Numbered from the stretch's first letter, positions 1-9,311 are shown. The stretch is DNA of 64,000 bases from DASYTH01 sp035942955 (GCF_035942955.1 NZ_DASZCQ010000075.1:1-64000), one strand, 5' to 3'. Program-made: numbers and translations. Notes: generated by a model from the sequence alone, not told the origin.

Positions 1-18
1 CCACCTCGGTCGGCGGGA

Positions 19-2217
19 TCAGCCGACCGGCTCGAGCTCCCGGTGGCGCGGGGCGGGGCCCGGCCGGGGAGCGATCTCGTCGCGGCGGCGGAGCCAGCGC
101 GGGGTCCACCAGTTGGACTTGCCGAGGACGGACATCAGCGAGGGCAGCACGACGGCCCGGATGAGGGTGGCGTCGAGCAGAATCGCGGTGGCGAGGCCGA
201 CGCCCATCTGCTTCATGTCGATCGTGCTCAGCGTGGCGAAGATCGAGAAGACCCCGATCATGACCGCGGCGGCGCTGGTGACCACGCCGGCCGAGGTGGT
301 GATCCCCCTGGCCACCGCGTCTCGAGTGGACAGTCCGGCGACCGCGGACTCCCGGATCCTGCTGACCACGAACACGTGGTAGTCCATGGACAGGCCGAAC
401 AGGGTGACGAACAGGATCACCGGGAGCCAGGCCACGATCCCGCCGGTCGACGTGAAGCCGAGCAGGCCCTCGGCCCAGGAGTTCTGGAACACCAGGACCA
501 GCACGCCGTAGGCGGCGCCGGCGGACAGCAGGTTCAGGCCGATCGCGCTCAGGGCGATCACGGGTGCCCGGAAGGCCCACAGCATGACCAGGAACGTCAG
601 CAGGAGCACGAAGCCGATCACCCAGGGGAGCGCGTCGTTCATCGTGGACACGAAGTCGTTCTCCCCCGCGGTGTGCCCGCTCACCGCGAACTCGGCGCCG
701 GCGATGCCGCCGAACGTGGCGGGCAGCAGGGAGGTGCGCAGCCGGGTCAGTGACTGGTCGGCCTCGGCGCTGCCGCCGTCGTACGGGATTCCGGCCGAGA
801 TCAGGAAGATCCGCCCGTTGGCCGCCTCGTCGACCTCCGGCGCCTGGTCGTGGGCGAAGCCGTCGTCGGTGGCGAGCCGGGCGAGCAGGTCGTCGACGGC
901 CCGCCGGGCGGCGGCGGCCTGATCGGCGGGGACCCGCACGGCGATCTGGTGCGCGGCGCCGGTGCTGGGGAACGCCGCGGTCATCCGGTCGTACGACTGC
1001 ATGATCGGGATGCTGCGCGGCAGGTCCGCTTCGGACGGCGCGTTGAGGTTCATGCTGAACGCCGGGATGGCAAGGGCGACAAGGGCTCCACCGGACAGGG
1101 CCAGGGTGAGCGCCGGCCGCCGCAGGCTCGGCCGCAGCACCCTGCGCCAGAATCGGGGCTCGCCGCCGGACCGCATGGAAAGCCGCCACAGCAACGGAAC
1201 CCGGGGCCGGTCGACCCACCTGCCGAGCTTGGCCAGCAACGCGGGCAGCACGGTGATCGAGCCGATCATCGCGACCAGGACCACGAGGATCGTGCCCACC
1301 GCGATCGACGAGAACACGATGTCGTTGACCACGAACATGCCGGCCATCGCGACGGCCACGGCGATGCCGGAGACCACGATCGCGTGCCCGGAGGTCGCCG
1401 CGGCGATCTCCACCGCGTCGACGTGCCCGGCGCCCTTCGCGCGTTCCTCGCGTTCCCGCCGGATGTAGAACAGCGAGTAGTCGACGCCGACGGCCATGCC
1501 GATCAGCAGGATCATGCTCGACGTGCTGTCGGTGGCCGGGATGAGATGCGACACCAGCGCCGACAGCCCGATCGCGGTGCCCACCGCCGACATGGCCAGC
1601 AGCACGGGAACGCCGGCGGCGATCAGCGCGCCGAACACCAGGAGCATGATCAGCAGCGTGACCGGGATGCTGATCAGCTCGGCCTTCTGGAAGTCGTCGC
1701 CGAGGGTCGCGGACAGCGCCTTGTCCAGCGAGGCGCCGCCGACCTGCTCGACGATCAGGTCGGGGTAACGCTGCTGCACCGACGCGGTGGTGTCCAGCAG
1801 CGGCTGCACCCGCTCCTCGGCCGTCTTCCGCTCGCCGGTGATCTCCACGTTGACCAGGACCGCGCTGCCGTTCGGCGCCGGGACCGGGTCGCTGATCTTG
1901 CCGACCTCGGCCAGGCCTCGCATGCCGGTGCGCACGTCGTTCGCGGCCGCCATGGCCCTTGCCTGGTCGAGGCCGCCGCCGCGGGCGGAGATCAGGACGT
2001 TCTCCGTTGCCGGACGCGTGAAACCGGCCTCGTCCACAATGCTCTGATAGGTGGCCAGCTCGCCCTTCGGATTGTCGTCGAAGTCGGCGGTCCTGGTGCC
2101 GGCCGCGGTGCCCACGCCGATGCTGATCGCCACGAACAGGATCCAGGCGCCGATCGCCCGCCACGGGTGCTCGGCGCTCCATCTGGCGATGCGCACGGTT
2201 AACGCTGGTTTACTCAT
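19..2217 (-). CDS. MMPL family RND transporter
   Basis: Predicted inner-membrane transporter of the MMPL/RND group (732 aa), which exports lipids or small hydrophobic compounds using the proton gradient. The N-terminal segment holds one membrane helix (about residues 16-37) followed by a large outer domain. A block of five or six helices follows (about 180-340), then the same layout is repeated in the C-terminal half, as expected for this duplicated fold. The ATG at 2217 is chosen because GAGGGGAA lies just upstream; a longer in-frame start at 2253 has no such site. It is divergent from nothing close and lies 86 bp from the next minus-strand gene. The substrate cannot be told from sequence. 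Confidence 0.9.
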   Translation of the reverse strand: MSKPALTVRIARWSAEHPWRAIGAWILFVAISIGVGTAAGTRTADFDDNPKGELATYQSIVDEAGFTRPATENVLISARGGGLDQARAMAAANDVRTGMRGLAEVGKISDPVPAPNGSAVLVNVEITGERKTAEERVQPLLDTTASVQQRYPDLIVEQVGGASLDKALSATLGDDFQKAELISIPVTLLIMLLVFGALIAAGVPVLLAMSAVGTAIGLSALVSHLIPATDSTSSMILLIGMAVGVDYSLFYIRREREERAKGAGHVDAVEIAAATSGHAIVVSGIAVAVAMAGMFVVNDIVFSSIAVGTILVVLVAMIGSITVLPALLAKLGRWVDRPRVPLLWRLSMRSGGEPRFWRRVLRPSLRRPALTLALSGGALVALAIPAFSMNLNAPSEADLPRSIPIMQSYDRMTAAFPSTGAAHQIAVRVPADQAAAARRAVDDLLARLATDDGFAHDQAPEVDEAANGRIFLISAGIPYDGGSAEADQSLTRLRTSLLPATFGGIAGAEFAVSGHTAGENDFVSTMNDALPWVIGFVLLLTFLVMLWAFRAPVIALSAIGLNLLSAGAAYGVLVLVFQNSWAEGLLGFTSTGGIVAWLPVILFVTLFGLSMDYHVFVVSRIRESAVAGLSTRDAVARGITTSAGVVTSAAAVMIGVFSIFATLSTIDMKQMGVGLATAILLDATLIRAVVLPSLMSVLGKSNWWTPRWLRRRDEIAPRPGPAPRHRELEPVG

Positions 2218-2303
2218 TGGTTCCCCTCGTGAATGTCGCTGTGTCACGCACAAGGTTGGGGGAGATCGCGGTCCGCGTGATCCGGACCTTTCCCTGGAAA
2301 GAG

Positions 2304-3164
2304 CTAGGGGTAACCCCTAAGGCGAACCCCGGCCGCCAGCACCATGGCCGCGCAGAGCAGCGCCGCCCCCGCGATGCCGGCCGCGCCGAGCCGGTCGCCG
2401 AGCAGGGCCGCGGCCAGCAGCGCCCCGGTCAGCGGCTCCAGCAGGGTCAGCACCGCGGCGGTGCCGGCGCCGACGGTCCGCGAGCCGCGGAAGTACAGCG
2501 GGTAGGCCACCGCGGTCGGCAGCACGGCCAGCGCCACCAGCAGGCCCACCGACGCGCCGGTCACCTCGAAGGTCAGGCCGAACCCGGCGACCACCGCCAG
2601 CAGCGATCCGCCCACCGCGAACCCGAACCCGATCGTGGCGAGCTCGCTCATGCCGGCGACCGGCCGCGCGCCGAGCACGGTCAGCGCGGCGAACGCGGCC
2701 GCGGCCAGCAGCGCGAGGCCGGCGCCGGCCAGCACGCCGGAGCCGTCCGACGGGACGCCGACGAGCAGGCCGAGCCCGGCCAGCGCGAGCGGCAGCGAGA
2801 CGAGCATGCGCCGGCCGGTGCGGCGCCCGGTGAGCCGCTCGGCCAGCAGCACGAGCACCGGCATGGAGCCGATCGTGAGCAGGGTCGCCAGCGTGACGGA
2901 AGTGCTTGCCACCGCGGCGAAGTAGCTGCCCTGGGCGGCGGCGGCCAGCGTCCCGACGCCGGCCACCCTTGCCAAGCCGGCACGCCCCCGGGGCAGCCGC
3001 CGCAGGCCGCCGGTGAGGGCAAGGAAGATGATGATCAGGACACTGCCGGCGGCGAGCCGGTAGGCGGCGACGGCCACCGGCGCGAGACCCGCGGCCCGAC
3101 CGAGCAGGCTGCCGAGCAGCCCGCCGGTCCCGAACAGTGATCCGGACAGGACCAACGAAAGCAT
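2304..3164 (-). CDS. EamA/DMT-family permease
   Basis: Predicted ten-helix drug/metabolite transporter of the EamA family (286 aa), with two repeated five-helix halves. The hydrophobic segments run nearly continuously, and the second half carries the usual helix ending LLEPLTGALLAAALLGD, which is typical of EamA proteins. The start at 3164 has GGAG about 12 bases upstream. It sits upstream of the MMPL gene on the same strand with an 86-bp gap, so co-transcription is possible. A short untranslated gap of about 200 bp separates it from the divergent acyl-CoA ligase. Substrate unknown. Confidence 0.85.
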   Translation of the reverse strand: MLSLVLSGSLFGTGGLLGSLLGRAAGLAPVAVAAYRLAAGSVLIIIFLALTGGLRRLPRGRAGLARVAGVGTLAAAAQGSYFAAVASTSVTLATLLTIGSMPVLVLLAERLTGRRTGRRMLVSLPLALAGLGLLVGVPSDGSGVLAGAGLALLAAAAFAALTVLGARPVAGMSELATIGFGFAVGGSLLAVVAGFGLTFEVTGASVGLLVALAVLPTAVAYPLYFRGSRTVGAGTAAVLTLLEPLTGALLAAALLGDRLGAAGIAGAALLCAAMVLAAGVRLRGYP

Positions 3165-3362
3165 GGTTGGGTGCGCTCCTGCGACGAGAAGGGAAGGGGT
3201 CGCGGAAGCGGGGCACGGCTGATCGGCGCACCGGCTGGTGCGCTGGAGAGTTACGCCCCGCTCAGGAGCGCGGAGGAGAGGTGATCAGGTGGCGCCCGGA
3301 CACGGCGGCCATGCTAGCCGCGTGGCTGCCCATGGCCCTCCTCAATTACTAGGCTCGCAACC

Positions 3363-5063
3363 ATGACCGAGCCGTTCCGCGCCGCGCGCGACTTCCTGGT
3401 GGCACACCAGCGGGACTACGACACCGCCTACGCGAACTTCCGGTGGCCGGCCCTTGACCGATTCAACTGGGCGCTGGACTGGTTCGACGTGGTCGCCGGC
3501 GCCGAGCCGACCGCGTCCCGGCTGGCGCTGTGGATCGTCGAGGAGGACGGCTCGGCGCGCAAGTGGACGTTCGCCGAGCTGTCCGCCCGGTCCAACCAGG
3601 TGGCGAACTGGCTGCGCTCGCTCGGGGTGGCCAGGGGCGACCGGCTCATCCTGATGCTGGGCAACCAGGGCGAGCTGTGGGAGACGATCCTGGCCGCGAT
3701 GAAGCTGGGCGCGGTGATCATCCCGGCGTCCACCCTGCTCGGCGCCGCGGATCTGCGCGACCGGGTCGAGCGCGGGCGGGCGCGGCACGTGGTGGCGCGC
3801 GCCGTGGACGCGCCGAAGTTCGCCGACGTGCCCGGTGACTACACCAGGATCGCCGTTGGCGGGCCGATCGAGGGCTGGTTGGACTACGCCGACGCCGACC
3901 AACTGTCCGTCGACTTCGTCCCCGATGGCGAGACGAACGCCGACGACACGCTGCTGCTGTACTTCACCTCGGGCACCACCGCGCGCCCGAAGCTGGTGCA
4001 GCACACCCACGTGTCCTACCCGGTCGGTCATCTGTCCACTATGTACTGGATCGGGCTGCGGCCGGGCGACGTGCACCTCAACATCTCCTCGCCGGGCTGG
4101 GCGAAGCACGCCTGGAGCAACGTGTTCGCGCCGTGGAACGCCGAGGCGACCGTGTTCATCTACAACTACACGCGCTTCGACGCGGCCGCCCTGATGTCCC
4201 AGATGGACCGGTGCGGCGTGACCAGCTTCTGCGCCCCACCGACGGTGTGGCGGATGCTGATCCAGGCCGACCTCACCCAGCTGAAGTCCCCACCGTCCCA
4301 AGTGGTCGGTGCGGGGGAGCCGCTCAACCCGGAGGTGATCGAGCAGGTCGCCAAGGCGTGGGGCGTGACGATCCGGGACGGGTTCGGCCAGACCGAGACC
4401 ACGCTGCAGGTGGCGAACACGCCGGGGCAGCCGGTGAAGCCCGGCTCGATGGGCCGGGCGCTGCCCGGGTTCGTCATCGCCCTTGTGGACCCGGCCACCG
4501 GCGAGCCGGCCGACGAGGGCGAGATCTGCATCGACCTCGCGCACCGGCCGGTCGGCCTGATGGTGGGCTACGCCGACGACGAGGAGCGCACCGCCGAGGC
4601 CATGCGCGGCGGCTACTACCACACCGGCGACGTCGGCTCCCGCGACGCCGACGGCTACATCACCTACGTGGGCCGGGCCGACGACGTGTTCAAGGCGTCG
4701 GACTACCGGATCTCCCCGTTCGAGCTGGAGAGCGTGCTGATCGAGCACGAGGCGGTGGCCGAGGCCGCGGTGGTGCCGTCGCCCGACCCCCTGCGCCTCG
4801 CGGTGCCCAAGGCGTATATCGTTCTCGCCGCCGGCCACAAGCCCGACGCCGAGACCGCTCGGTCCATTCTCGCCTTCGCCCGCGAGAACCTGGCTCCGTA
4901 CAAGCGGATCCGCCGCCTGGAGTTCGCCGAGCTGCCCAAGACGATCTCCGGCAAGATCCGCCGGGTGGAGCTGCGCGGCCGGGAGAACGAGGTGAACGCC
5001 GACCCGTCGAACCGCACCCCTGGCGAGTTCCGCGACGACGACTTCCCCGACCTGCGCGGCTAG
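3363..5063 (+). CDS. AMP-dependent acyl-CoA synthetase/ligase
   Basis: Adenylate-forming enzyme (566 aa) that activates a carboxylic acid as acyl-AMP and transfers it to CoA. The phosphate-binding motif TSGTTARPK lies near residues 202-210, the A5-type motif DGFGQTE near 340-346, the hinge YHTGDVG near 421-427, and the C-terminal catalytic lysine in KTISGKIRR is about residue 531. Length and order fit the medium-chain acyl-CoA or acetyl-CoA synthetase-like group. No clear ribosome binding site precedes the ATG at 3363, so the transcript may be leaderless. There is no thiolation domain or NRPS partner nearby, which argues for fatty or aromatic acid metabolism rather than peptide synthesis. The exact acid is not predictable. 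Confidence 0.88.
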   Translation: MTEPFRAARDFLVAHQRDYDTAYANFRWPALDRFNWALDWFDVVAGAEPTASRLALWIVEEDGSARKWTFAELSARSNQVANWLRSLGVARGDRLILMLGNQGELWETILAAMKLGAVIIPASTLLGAADLRDRVERGRARHVVARAVDAPKFADVPGDYTRIAVGGPIEGWLDYADADQLSVDFVPDGETNADDTLLLYFTSGTTARPKLVQHTHVSYPVGHLSTMYWIGLRPGDVHLNISSPGWAKHAWSNVFAPWNAEATVFIYNYTRFDAAALMSQMDRCGVTSFCAPPTVWRMLIQADLTQLKSPPSQVVGAGEPLNPEVIEQVAKAWGVTIRDGFGQTETTLQVANTPGQPVKPGSMGRALPGFVIALVDPATGEPADEGEICIDLAHRPVGLMVGYADDEERTAEAMRGGYYHTGDVGSRDADGYITYVGRADDVFKASDYRISPFELESVLIEHEAVAEAAVVPSPDPLRLAVPKAYIVLAAGHKPDAETARSILAFARENLAPYKRIRRLEFAELPKTISGKIRRVELRGRENEVNADPSNRTPGEFRDDDFPDLRG

Positions 5064-5246
5064 GAGCCAACCGCACCGGTGTCGCTCGCCGAATTCGTTG
5101 CGGGAGCGTGTCATCGGCGTAAACCGCGCGCGTCTCCCGGACGCGCCGCGGCGTGGCCGGACATGCTTGCCACGAACAGGCATCCGGCCCCCGTTAACGC
5201 GGCGCCGGCGAGACCCGACACCCCTGTTGGAGGTAGGGGGAGCACG

Positions 5247-5447
5247 ATGAGCATCGACGAGAATTCCGACGGAAATCTGCCGACGACCCCGTGCAGCGTG
5301 GTGTGGAGTGGGGGCCACGCCTACGTGCTCGAGGGCAGGTTCGGGCGAGCGCGCTGGGTCGGCGTGGACGACCGCGGCCGCCCCCAGGCACTGACCAACG
5401 CCGACCTGCAGCGTCGAGGATGGAGCCGCACCCGGGTCCCGCGCTGA
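5247..5447 (+). CDS. Small conserved hypothetical protein
   Basis: A 66-aa basic, soluble protein that I do not recognise. The ATG at 5247 is preceded by a strong GGAGGTAGGGGG site ending 6 bases upstream, which is the main reason to call it. A start further upstream in the same frame (5079) has no such site and would add low-complexity sequence. Residues such as VVWSGGHAYVLEG suggest a small beta-rich fold. It stands alone between the acyl-CoA ligase and the phosphatidyltransferase. Confidence 0.55.
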   Translation: MSIDENSDGNLPTTPCSVVWSGGHAYVLEGRFGRARWVGVDDRGRPQALTNADLQRRGWSRTRVPR

Positions 5448-5623
5448 CGACCTTTTCGCGACCTTGCGCGCGCCGCAATCGCTCCGGCAGGGCACGGCAT
5501 GTCCTGGTCCGCTCGCGCTGACGGGTGCCCTGCCACCTTCGGCCGAGGGCGCGCTCTGTGGTCACTCCGAGTGCCGCGGAGCATTTTGGCTACCGCCTCC
5601 CGCTCGCGAATACGCTGGCAGGT

Positions 5624-6226
5624 ATGGCGCAGGCGGCCGAGGTACGTGCGGGCGACGGGCAGGTCCCGGACCGCCTGGTCACCGTGCCCAACCTGCTCAG
5701 CGTCATCCGGCTCGCCGGGGTCCCGCTGTTCCTGTGGCTGCTGCTCGGCCCGAAGGCCGACGGCTGGGCCCTCGTGGTCCTGGTGGCCAGCGGCGTGACC
5801 GACTGGCTGGACGGCAAGATCGCCCGCTGGCTGAACCAGACCAGCCGGCTCGGCGCCCTGCTCGACCCGGCCGCCGACCGGCTCTACACCCTGGCCACGG
5901 TGGTGGCCTTCGTCATCCGCGACATCGTGCCGTGGTGGGTGGCCGCGGTCCTGGTCGGCCGGGACCTGCTGGTCATGTGCGCCATCGCGGTGCTGCGCCG
6001 GGCCGGCTACGGCCCGCCCGAGGTGACCTACATCGGCAAGGCGGCGACGTTGAGCCTCATGTACGCGTTCCCGTTGCTGCTGCTCGCGCAGGGGGCGTCC
6101 ACCGCCGCCACGATCGCCCGCCCGGTCGCCTACGCGTTCGCGATCTGGGGGTCGGTGCTGTTCATCTGGTCCGGCCTGCTCTACGTGGTGCAGGCGCGAT
6201 CAACGCTGCGGAGTCGGGCCATCTAA
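5624..6226 (+). CDS. CDP-alcohol phosphatidyltransferase
   Basis: Membrane phospholipid synthase (200 aa) that transfers a phosphatidyl group from CDP-diacylglycerol to an alcohol. The complete family signature DG-x2-AR-x8-G-x3-D-x3-D is present at about residues 63-85. The remaining sequence forms about five or six membrane helices. In mycobacteria the gene at the matching place upstream of gcvH is pgsA2, so a phosphatidylglycerol- or cardiolipin-type product is likely, but the alcohol is not fixed by the motif. The ATG at 5624 begins a short soluble N-terminus before the first helix. It is 40 bp upstream of gcvH and may be read with it. Confidence 0.88.
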   Translation: MAQAAEVRAGDGQVPDRLVTVPNLLSVIRLAGVPLFLWLLLGPKADGWALVVLVASGVTDWLDGKIARWLNQTSRLGALLDPAADRLYTLATVVAFVIRDIVPWWVAAVLVGRDLLVMCAIAVLRRAGYGPPEVTYIGKAATLSLMYAFPLLLLAQGASTAATIARPVAYAFAIWGSVLFIWSGLLYVVQARSTLRSRAI

Positions 6227-6265
6227 GCTCTGCTCGAATATCGGCCCGTCGGGAGGGATGTGCAG

Positions 6266-6649
6266 GTGACACCCGAGGAACTCATGTACACCGAGGAGCA
6301 CGAGTGGGTGGCGCGCAGGGATGGAAACGTCATCCGCGTCGGTATCACCGAGTACGCCCAGGACCAGCTCGGTGACGTCGTCTACGTCCAGCTTCCCGAG
6401 GTGGGGAACCAGGTCGACGCCGGGGCCGCCGCGGGCGAGGTGGAGTCCACCAAGAGCGTCTCGGAGATCTACGCGCCGGCGACCGGCGAGGTGACCGCGG
6501 TCAACGAGGCGCTCGACGAGCAGCCCGAGCTGATCAACAGCGACCCGTACGGCGAGGGGTGGATCTTCGAGATCACCGTCGACGACCCGGATGCGCTCGA
6601 GGGACTGCTCGACGCCGAGGCGTACCGGGCGCTCACCGAGAAGGAATGA
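6266..6649 (+). CDS. gcvH: Glycine cleavage system H protein
   Basis: Lipoyl carrier of the glycine cleavage complex (127 aa). It shuttles the aminomethyl group from P protein (GcvP, encoded downstream at 9726) to T protein and then to L protein. The lipoylated lysine is K63 in the conserved ESTKSVSE motif. The N-terminus TPEELMYTEEHEWV and the C-terminal GWIFEI are typical. The GTG at 6266 is preferred because GGGAGGG ends 8 bases before it; the GTG at 6260 is too close to that site. gcvT is not in this window. Confidence 0.95.
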   Translation: MTPEELMYTEEHEWVARRDGNVIRVGITEYAQDQLGDVVYVQLPEVGNQVDAGAAAGEVESTKSVSEIYAPATGEVTAVNEALDEQPELINSDPYGEGWIFEITVDDPDALEGLLDAEAYRALTEKE

Positions 6650-6761
6650 GACGCGGGCAAACATCACCGTCGGCATGGGGGAGGCAACGTCTGGGCAGCT
6701 GATCGCGCACGGTACGTTTGCACAGTTGTAAGACGAAATCACCAGCAGGAGGAGAGCTCAG

Positions 6762-7214
6762 GTGAGCACCAACGACGGGCCCGGCGTCCCGCCGGAGCAG
6801 TCTCCGGAGCGGACGTCCGTGTTCCGGGCCGACTTCCTCCACGAGGCCGAAACAACCGAGGGGCCGGCGCCTGAGCCGTCGGTCGCCGGCGTCGACGCGC
6901 TGCCGGCCGGTTCCGCCCTGCTGGTGGTCAAGCGGGGCCCGAACGCCGGCTCCCGCTTCCTGCTCGATCGGGACACGACCAGCGCGGGCCGGCACCCGGA
7001 CAGCGACATCTTCCTCGACGACGTCACGGTCTCCCGGCGGCACGCGGAGTTCCGCCGGGAGGGCGGCGAGTTCGTGGTGATCGACGTCGGCAGCCTCAAC
7101 GGCACGTACGTCAACCGGGAGCCGGTCGACCAGGCCGTGCTCGCCGGCGGCGACGAGGTCCAGATCGGCAAGTTCCGCCTGGTGTTCCTCACCGGCCCGA
7201 GCTCAGGGTCGTAG
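6762..7214 (+). CDS. garA: FHA-domain metabolic regulator GarA/OdhI
   Basis: Small regulator (150 aa) with a C-terminal forkhead-associated domain (about residues 55-145) carrying the phosphothreonine-binding GR, SRRH and NGTYVN motifs. In mycobacteria and corynebacteria the unphosphorylated protein inhibits 2-oxoglutarate dehydrogenase and glutamate dehydrogenase, and phosphorylation of an N-terminal ETTS motif by PknG or PknB releases them. Here the motif reads ERTS (R17, T18), so only the second threonine remains; a separate ETTE occurs at about residues 30-33. The GTG at 6762 follows AGGAGGAGAG. It lies in the conserved gcvH-garA-ftsR order. Confidence 0.93.
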   Translation: MSTNDGPGVPPEQSPERTSVFRADFLHEAETTEGPAPEPSVAGVDALPAGSALLVVKRGPNAGSRFLLDRDTTSAGRHPDSDIFLDDVTVSRRHAEFRREGGEFVVIDVGSLNGTYVNREPVDQAVLAGGDEVQIGKFRLVFLTGPSSGS

Positions 7215-7223
7215 GACGTAGCA

Positions 7224-7946
7224 GTGACGGCTGCCGGGAGGCCGGAGCGCGACGGGTTGAGCATCGGGGCCGTGCTGGAGCGGCTTCGGCCCCAGTTCCC
7301 CGACGTCACCATCTCCAAGATCAGGTTTCTCGAGTCGGAGGGCCTGGTCTGCCCGGCCCGAACCCGGTCCGGCTACCGCCAGTTCACCGCGGCCGACGTT
7401 GAGCGGCTGCGGTTCGTGCTGTCCGCGCAGCGCGACCACTACCTGCCGCTCAAGGTGATCAAGGAGCAGCTGGACGCGGCCGACCGGGGCCATGACCCCG
7501 GCCCGGCGCTGCGGCCGGTGCCGGCGCCGGCGGCGCCCGGGCTGCCGAGCGCGGCGGCCTTCGTCGAGTCGCCGGAGCGCCGGCTGACCAGGGAGGAGCT
7601 GCTCGAGCACGGCGGCATCGACGCCGCGATGCTCACCGAGCTCGAGCAGTACGGCCTGATCAAGCCCGGTGCGGCGGGCTTCTACGACTCGCTGGCCGCG
7701 ACGGTGGCCAGGACCGTCAAGGCCATGACCGAGTTCGGCATCGAGCCACGGCACCTGCGGGCCTTCCGGGCCTCCGCCGAGCGCGAGGTGGGTCTGGTCG
7801 AGCAGATCGTCGCGCCCCTCTACCGGCATCCGGACCGCGAATCCAGGGCCCGCGCCGACGAGATCGTGGCCGAGCTCGCCGCGCTGTCGGTGGGCCTGCA
7901 CACGTTGCTGGTGAAGGCCGGGCTGCGACGGGTCGCCGGACGGTAG
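7224..7946 (+). CDS. ftsR: MerR-family regulator FtsR-like
   Basis: DNA-binding protein (240 aa) with an N-terminal MerR winged helix (about residues 12-80; motifs ISKIRFLESEGL and RSGYRQF) and a helical C-terminal region. It matches the place and type of Rv1828/FtsR, which in Corynebacterium activates ftsZ. No metal-binding cysteines are present in the C-terminal part, so a classic metal-sensing role is unlikely. The GTG at 7224 lies 9 bases after the garA stop, so the two genes are probably one transcript. The function is inferred from family and gene order. Confidence 0.85.
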   Translation: MTAAGRPERDGLSIGAVLERLRPQFPDVTISKIRFLESEGLVCPARTRSGYRQFTAADVERLRFVLSAQRDHYLPLKVIKEQLDAADRGHDPGPALRPVPAPAAPGLPSAAAFVESPERRLTREELLEHGGIDAAMLTELEQYGLIKPGAAGFYDSLAATVARTVKAMTEFGIEPRHLRAFRASAEREVGLVEQIVAPLYRHPDRESRARADEIVAELAALSVGLHTLLVKAGLRRVAGR

Positions 7947-8116
7947 ATTCCGTCCCGTACGGCCGATGTACGCCGTTGCGTGGCCACATCGTGACCCGGA
8001 TTGCTTCGGCGGAATGCAAGCGTCCTGCCCGGATGGCGGGTAGCGTCGAAGCCATCGATGAGCGATCCTCGATGTAGGAGCGATATCGTCGATCCTGATG
8101 GAGGGAGGCGAGCCCG

Positions 8117-8590
8117 ATGAGCGAGATGCGAGTCGTGGGGGTGCGGGTGGAATTGCCCGCCAACCAACCGATCTTGCTCCTTCGCGAGACCGATGGCGAC
8201 CGCTACCTCCCGATCTGGATCGGCTCGGTCGAGGCGACCGCGATCGCGTTGGAGCAGCAGGGGGTGCGGCCCGCCCGGCCGCTCACCCACGATCTGCTCA
8301 AGGACGTCATCGGCGCGCTCGGCCGGGAGCTCGAGCAGGTCCGCATCACCGATCTTCGCGAGGGCACCTTCTTCGCCGAGCTGGTGTTCGACGGCGACGT
8401 GCGGGTGTCCGCCCGGCCGAGCGACTCCGTGGCGCTCGCCCTGCGGGTGGGGGTCCCCATCCACGCGGAGGACGCGGTCCTGCAGGAGGCCGGGTTGATC
8501 ATCCCGGACGAGCAGGAGGACGAGGTCGAGAAGTTCCGCGAGTTCCTCGACTCGGTCTCACCCGAGGACTTCCGCGGGGCGGACACCTGA
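8117..8590 (+). CDS. Bifunctional nuclease family protein (DUF151)
   Basis: A 157-aa protein of the DUF151/bifunctional nuclease family, equivalent in position to Rv1829. The family fold is seen in YLPIWIGSVEATAIA (about residues 29-43), RPLTHDLL (53-60) and the acidic C-terminal tail. Plant members have been reported to cut DNA and RNA, but the bacterial role is unsettled. GGAGGG lies about 9 bases before the ATG at 8117. A gap of 170 bp separates it from ftsR, so it may have its own promoter. Confidence 0.88.
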   Translation: MSEMRVVGVRVELPANQPILLLRETDGDRYLPIWIGSVEATAIALEQQGVRPARPLTHDLLKDVIGALGRELEQVRITDLREGTFFAELVFDGDVRVSARPSDSVALALRVGVPIHAEDAVLQEAGLIIPDEQEDEVEKFREFLDSVSPEDFRGADT

Positions 8591-8612
8591 CCTACCCACC
8601 GGCCTCGACCTG

Positions 8613-8675
8613 AACCTGAGGTTGAGAGTTACCTCCGCGCGTCGCGTTGACCGGTCCGCCTGGCCGACCTACCGT
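8613..8675 (+). promoter_or_regulatory. Candidate promoter and MerR-type palindrome before the resR-like gene
   Basis: An 11-bp palindrome AACCTGAGGTT (8613-8623) is followed by GAGAGTTACCTC. Further down is a sigma-70-like pair TTGACC (8647-8652) and TACCGT (8670-8675), spaced 17 bp. The palindrome lies about 25 bp upstream of the -35 box. This could be the binding site of one of the two flanking MerR proteins, by autoregulation. It rests on pattern only. Confidence 0.4.
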
Positions 8676-8739
8676 CATTGGTGAGCGAATCGCGTTAGTG
8701 TGATTCACGGTCCTGGGGGCCCACCGCGGGGAGGCACGC

Positions 8740-9306
8740 GTGATCAAGGAAGGTCCTGTCGGGGCGGTCGGTGGCGAGCAGGGTGAGCTGTTCCCGGACG
8801 AGTCCGCCCCCGATGAGCTGGTCGGATACCGGGGACCGGCCGCCTGCCAGATCGCCGGGATCACCTACCGCCAGCTCGACTACTGGGCCCGCACCGGGTT
8901 GGTCGCGCCGAGCATCCGCGGCGCGCAGGGCTCCGGCTCCCAGCGGCTGTACTCGTTCAAGGACCTGCTGGTCCTCAAGGTGGTCAAGCGGCTGCTGGAC
9001 ACCGGGGTCTCGCTGCAGAACATCCGGGTCGCGGTGCAGCACCTGCGCCGCCGCGGGGTCAAGGACCTGGCCAACATCACGCTGTTCAGCGACGGCGCCA
9101 CGGTCTACGAGTGCACCTCGGCCGAGGAGATCGTCGACCTGCTGCAGGGCGGCCAGGGCGTCTTCGGGATTGCGGTCAGCAACGCCATGCAGGAGATCAA
9201 CGGCACCATCCACGACTTCCAGGCGGAGCGGGCCGACGGCGGCACCGTCGAGCCGGTCACCGACGACGAGCTGACCGCCCGGCGCAAGGCGCGCAACGTC
9301 GGATAA
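8740..9306 (+). CDS. MerR-family regulator, ResR (Rv1830)-like
   Basis: DNA-binding regulator (188 aa) with a MerR winged helix (about residues 25-95; GYRGPAACQIAGITYRQLDY and GSQRLYSFKD regions) and a C-terminal helical segment. Gene order (DUF151 before it, gcvP after it) matches Rv1830, named ResR in M. tuberculosis, a regulator linked to growth control and drug resilience. The GTG at 8740 follows GGGGAGGC. It lacks effector cysteines. Co-transcription with gcvP is unlikely, because a repeat pair and a riboswitch separate the two genes. Confidence 0.85.
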   Translation: MIKEGPVGAVGGEQGELFPDESAPDELVGYRGPAACQIAGITYRQLDYWARTGLVAPSIRGAQGSGSQRLYSFKDLLVLKVVKRLLDTGVSLQNIRVAVQHLRRRGVKDLANITLFSDGATVYECTSAEEIVDLLQGGQGVFGIAVSNAMQEINGTIHDFQAERADGGTVEPVTDDELTARRKARNVG

Positions 9307-9311
9307 GACCG

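Noticed and set aside
3342..5495. Long minus-strand open frame opposite the acyl-CoA ligase
   Set aside because: It is antisense to a well-supported enzyme, has no recognisable domain and has the Arg/Gly/His-rich composition of high-GC shadow frames. The same applies to 9105-11738 and 850-2202.
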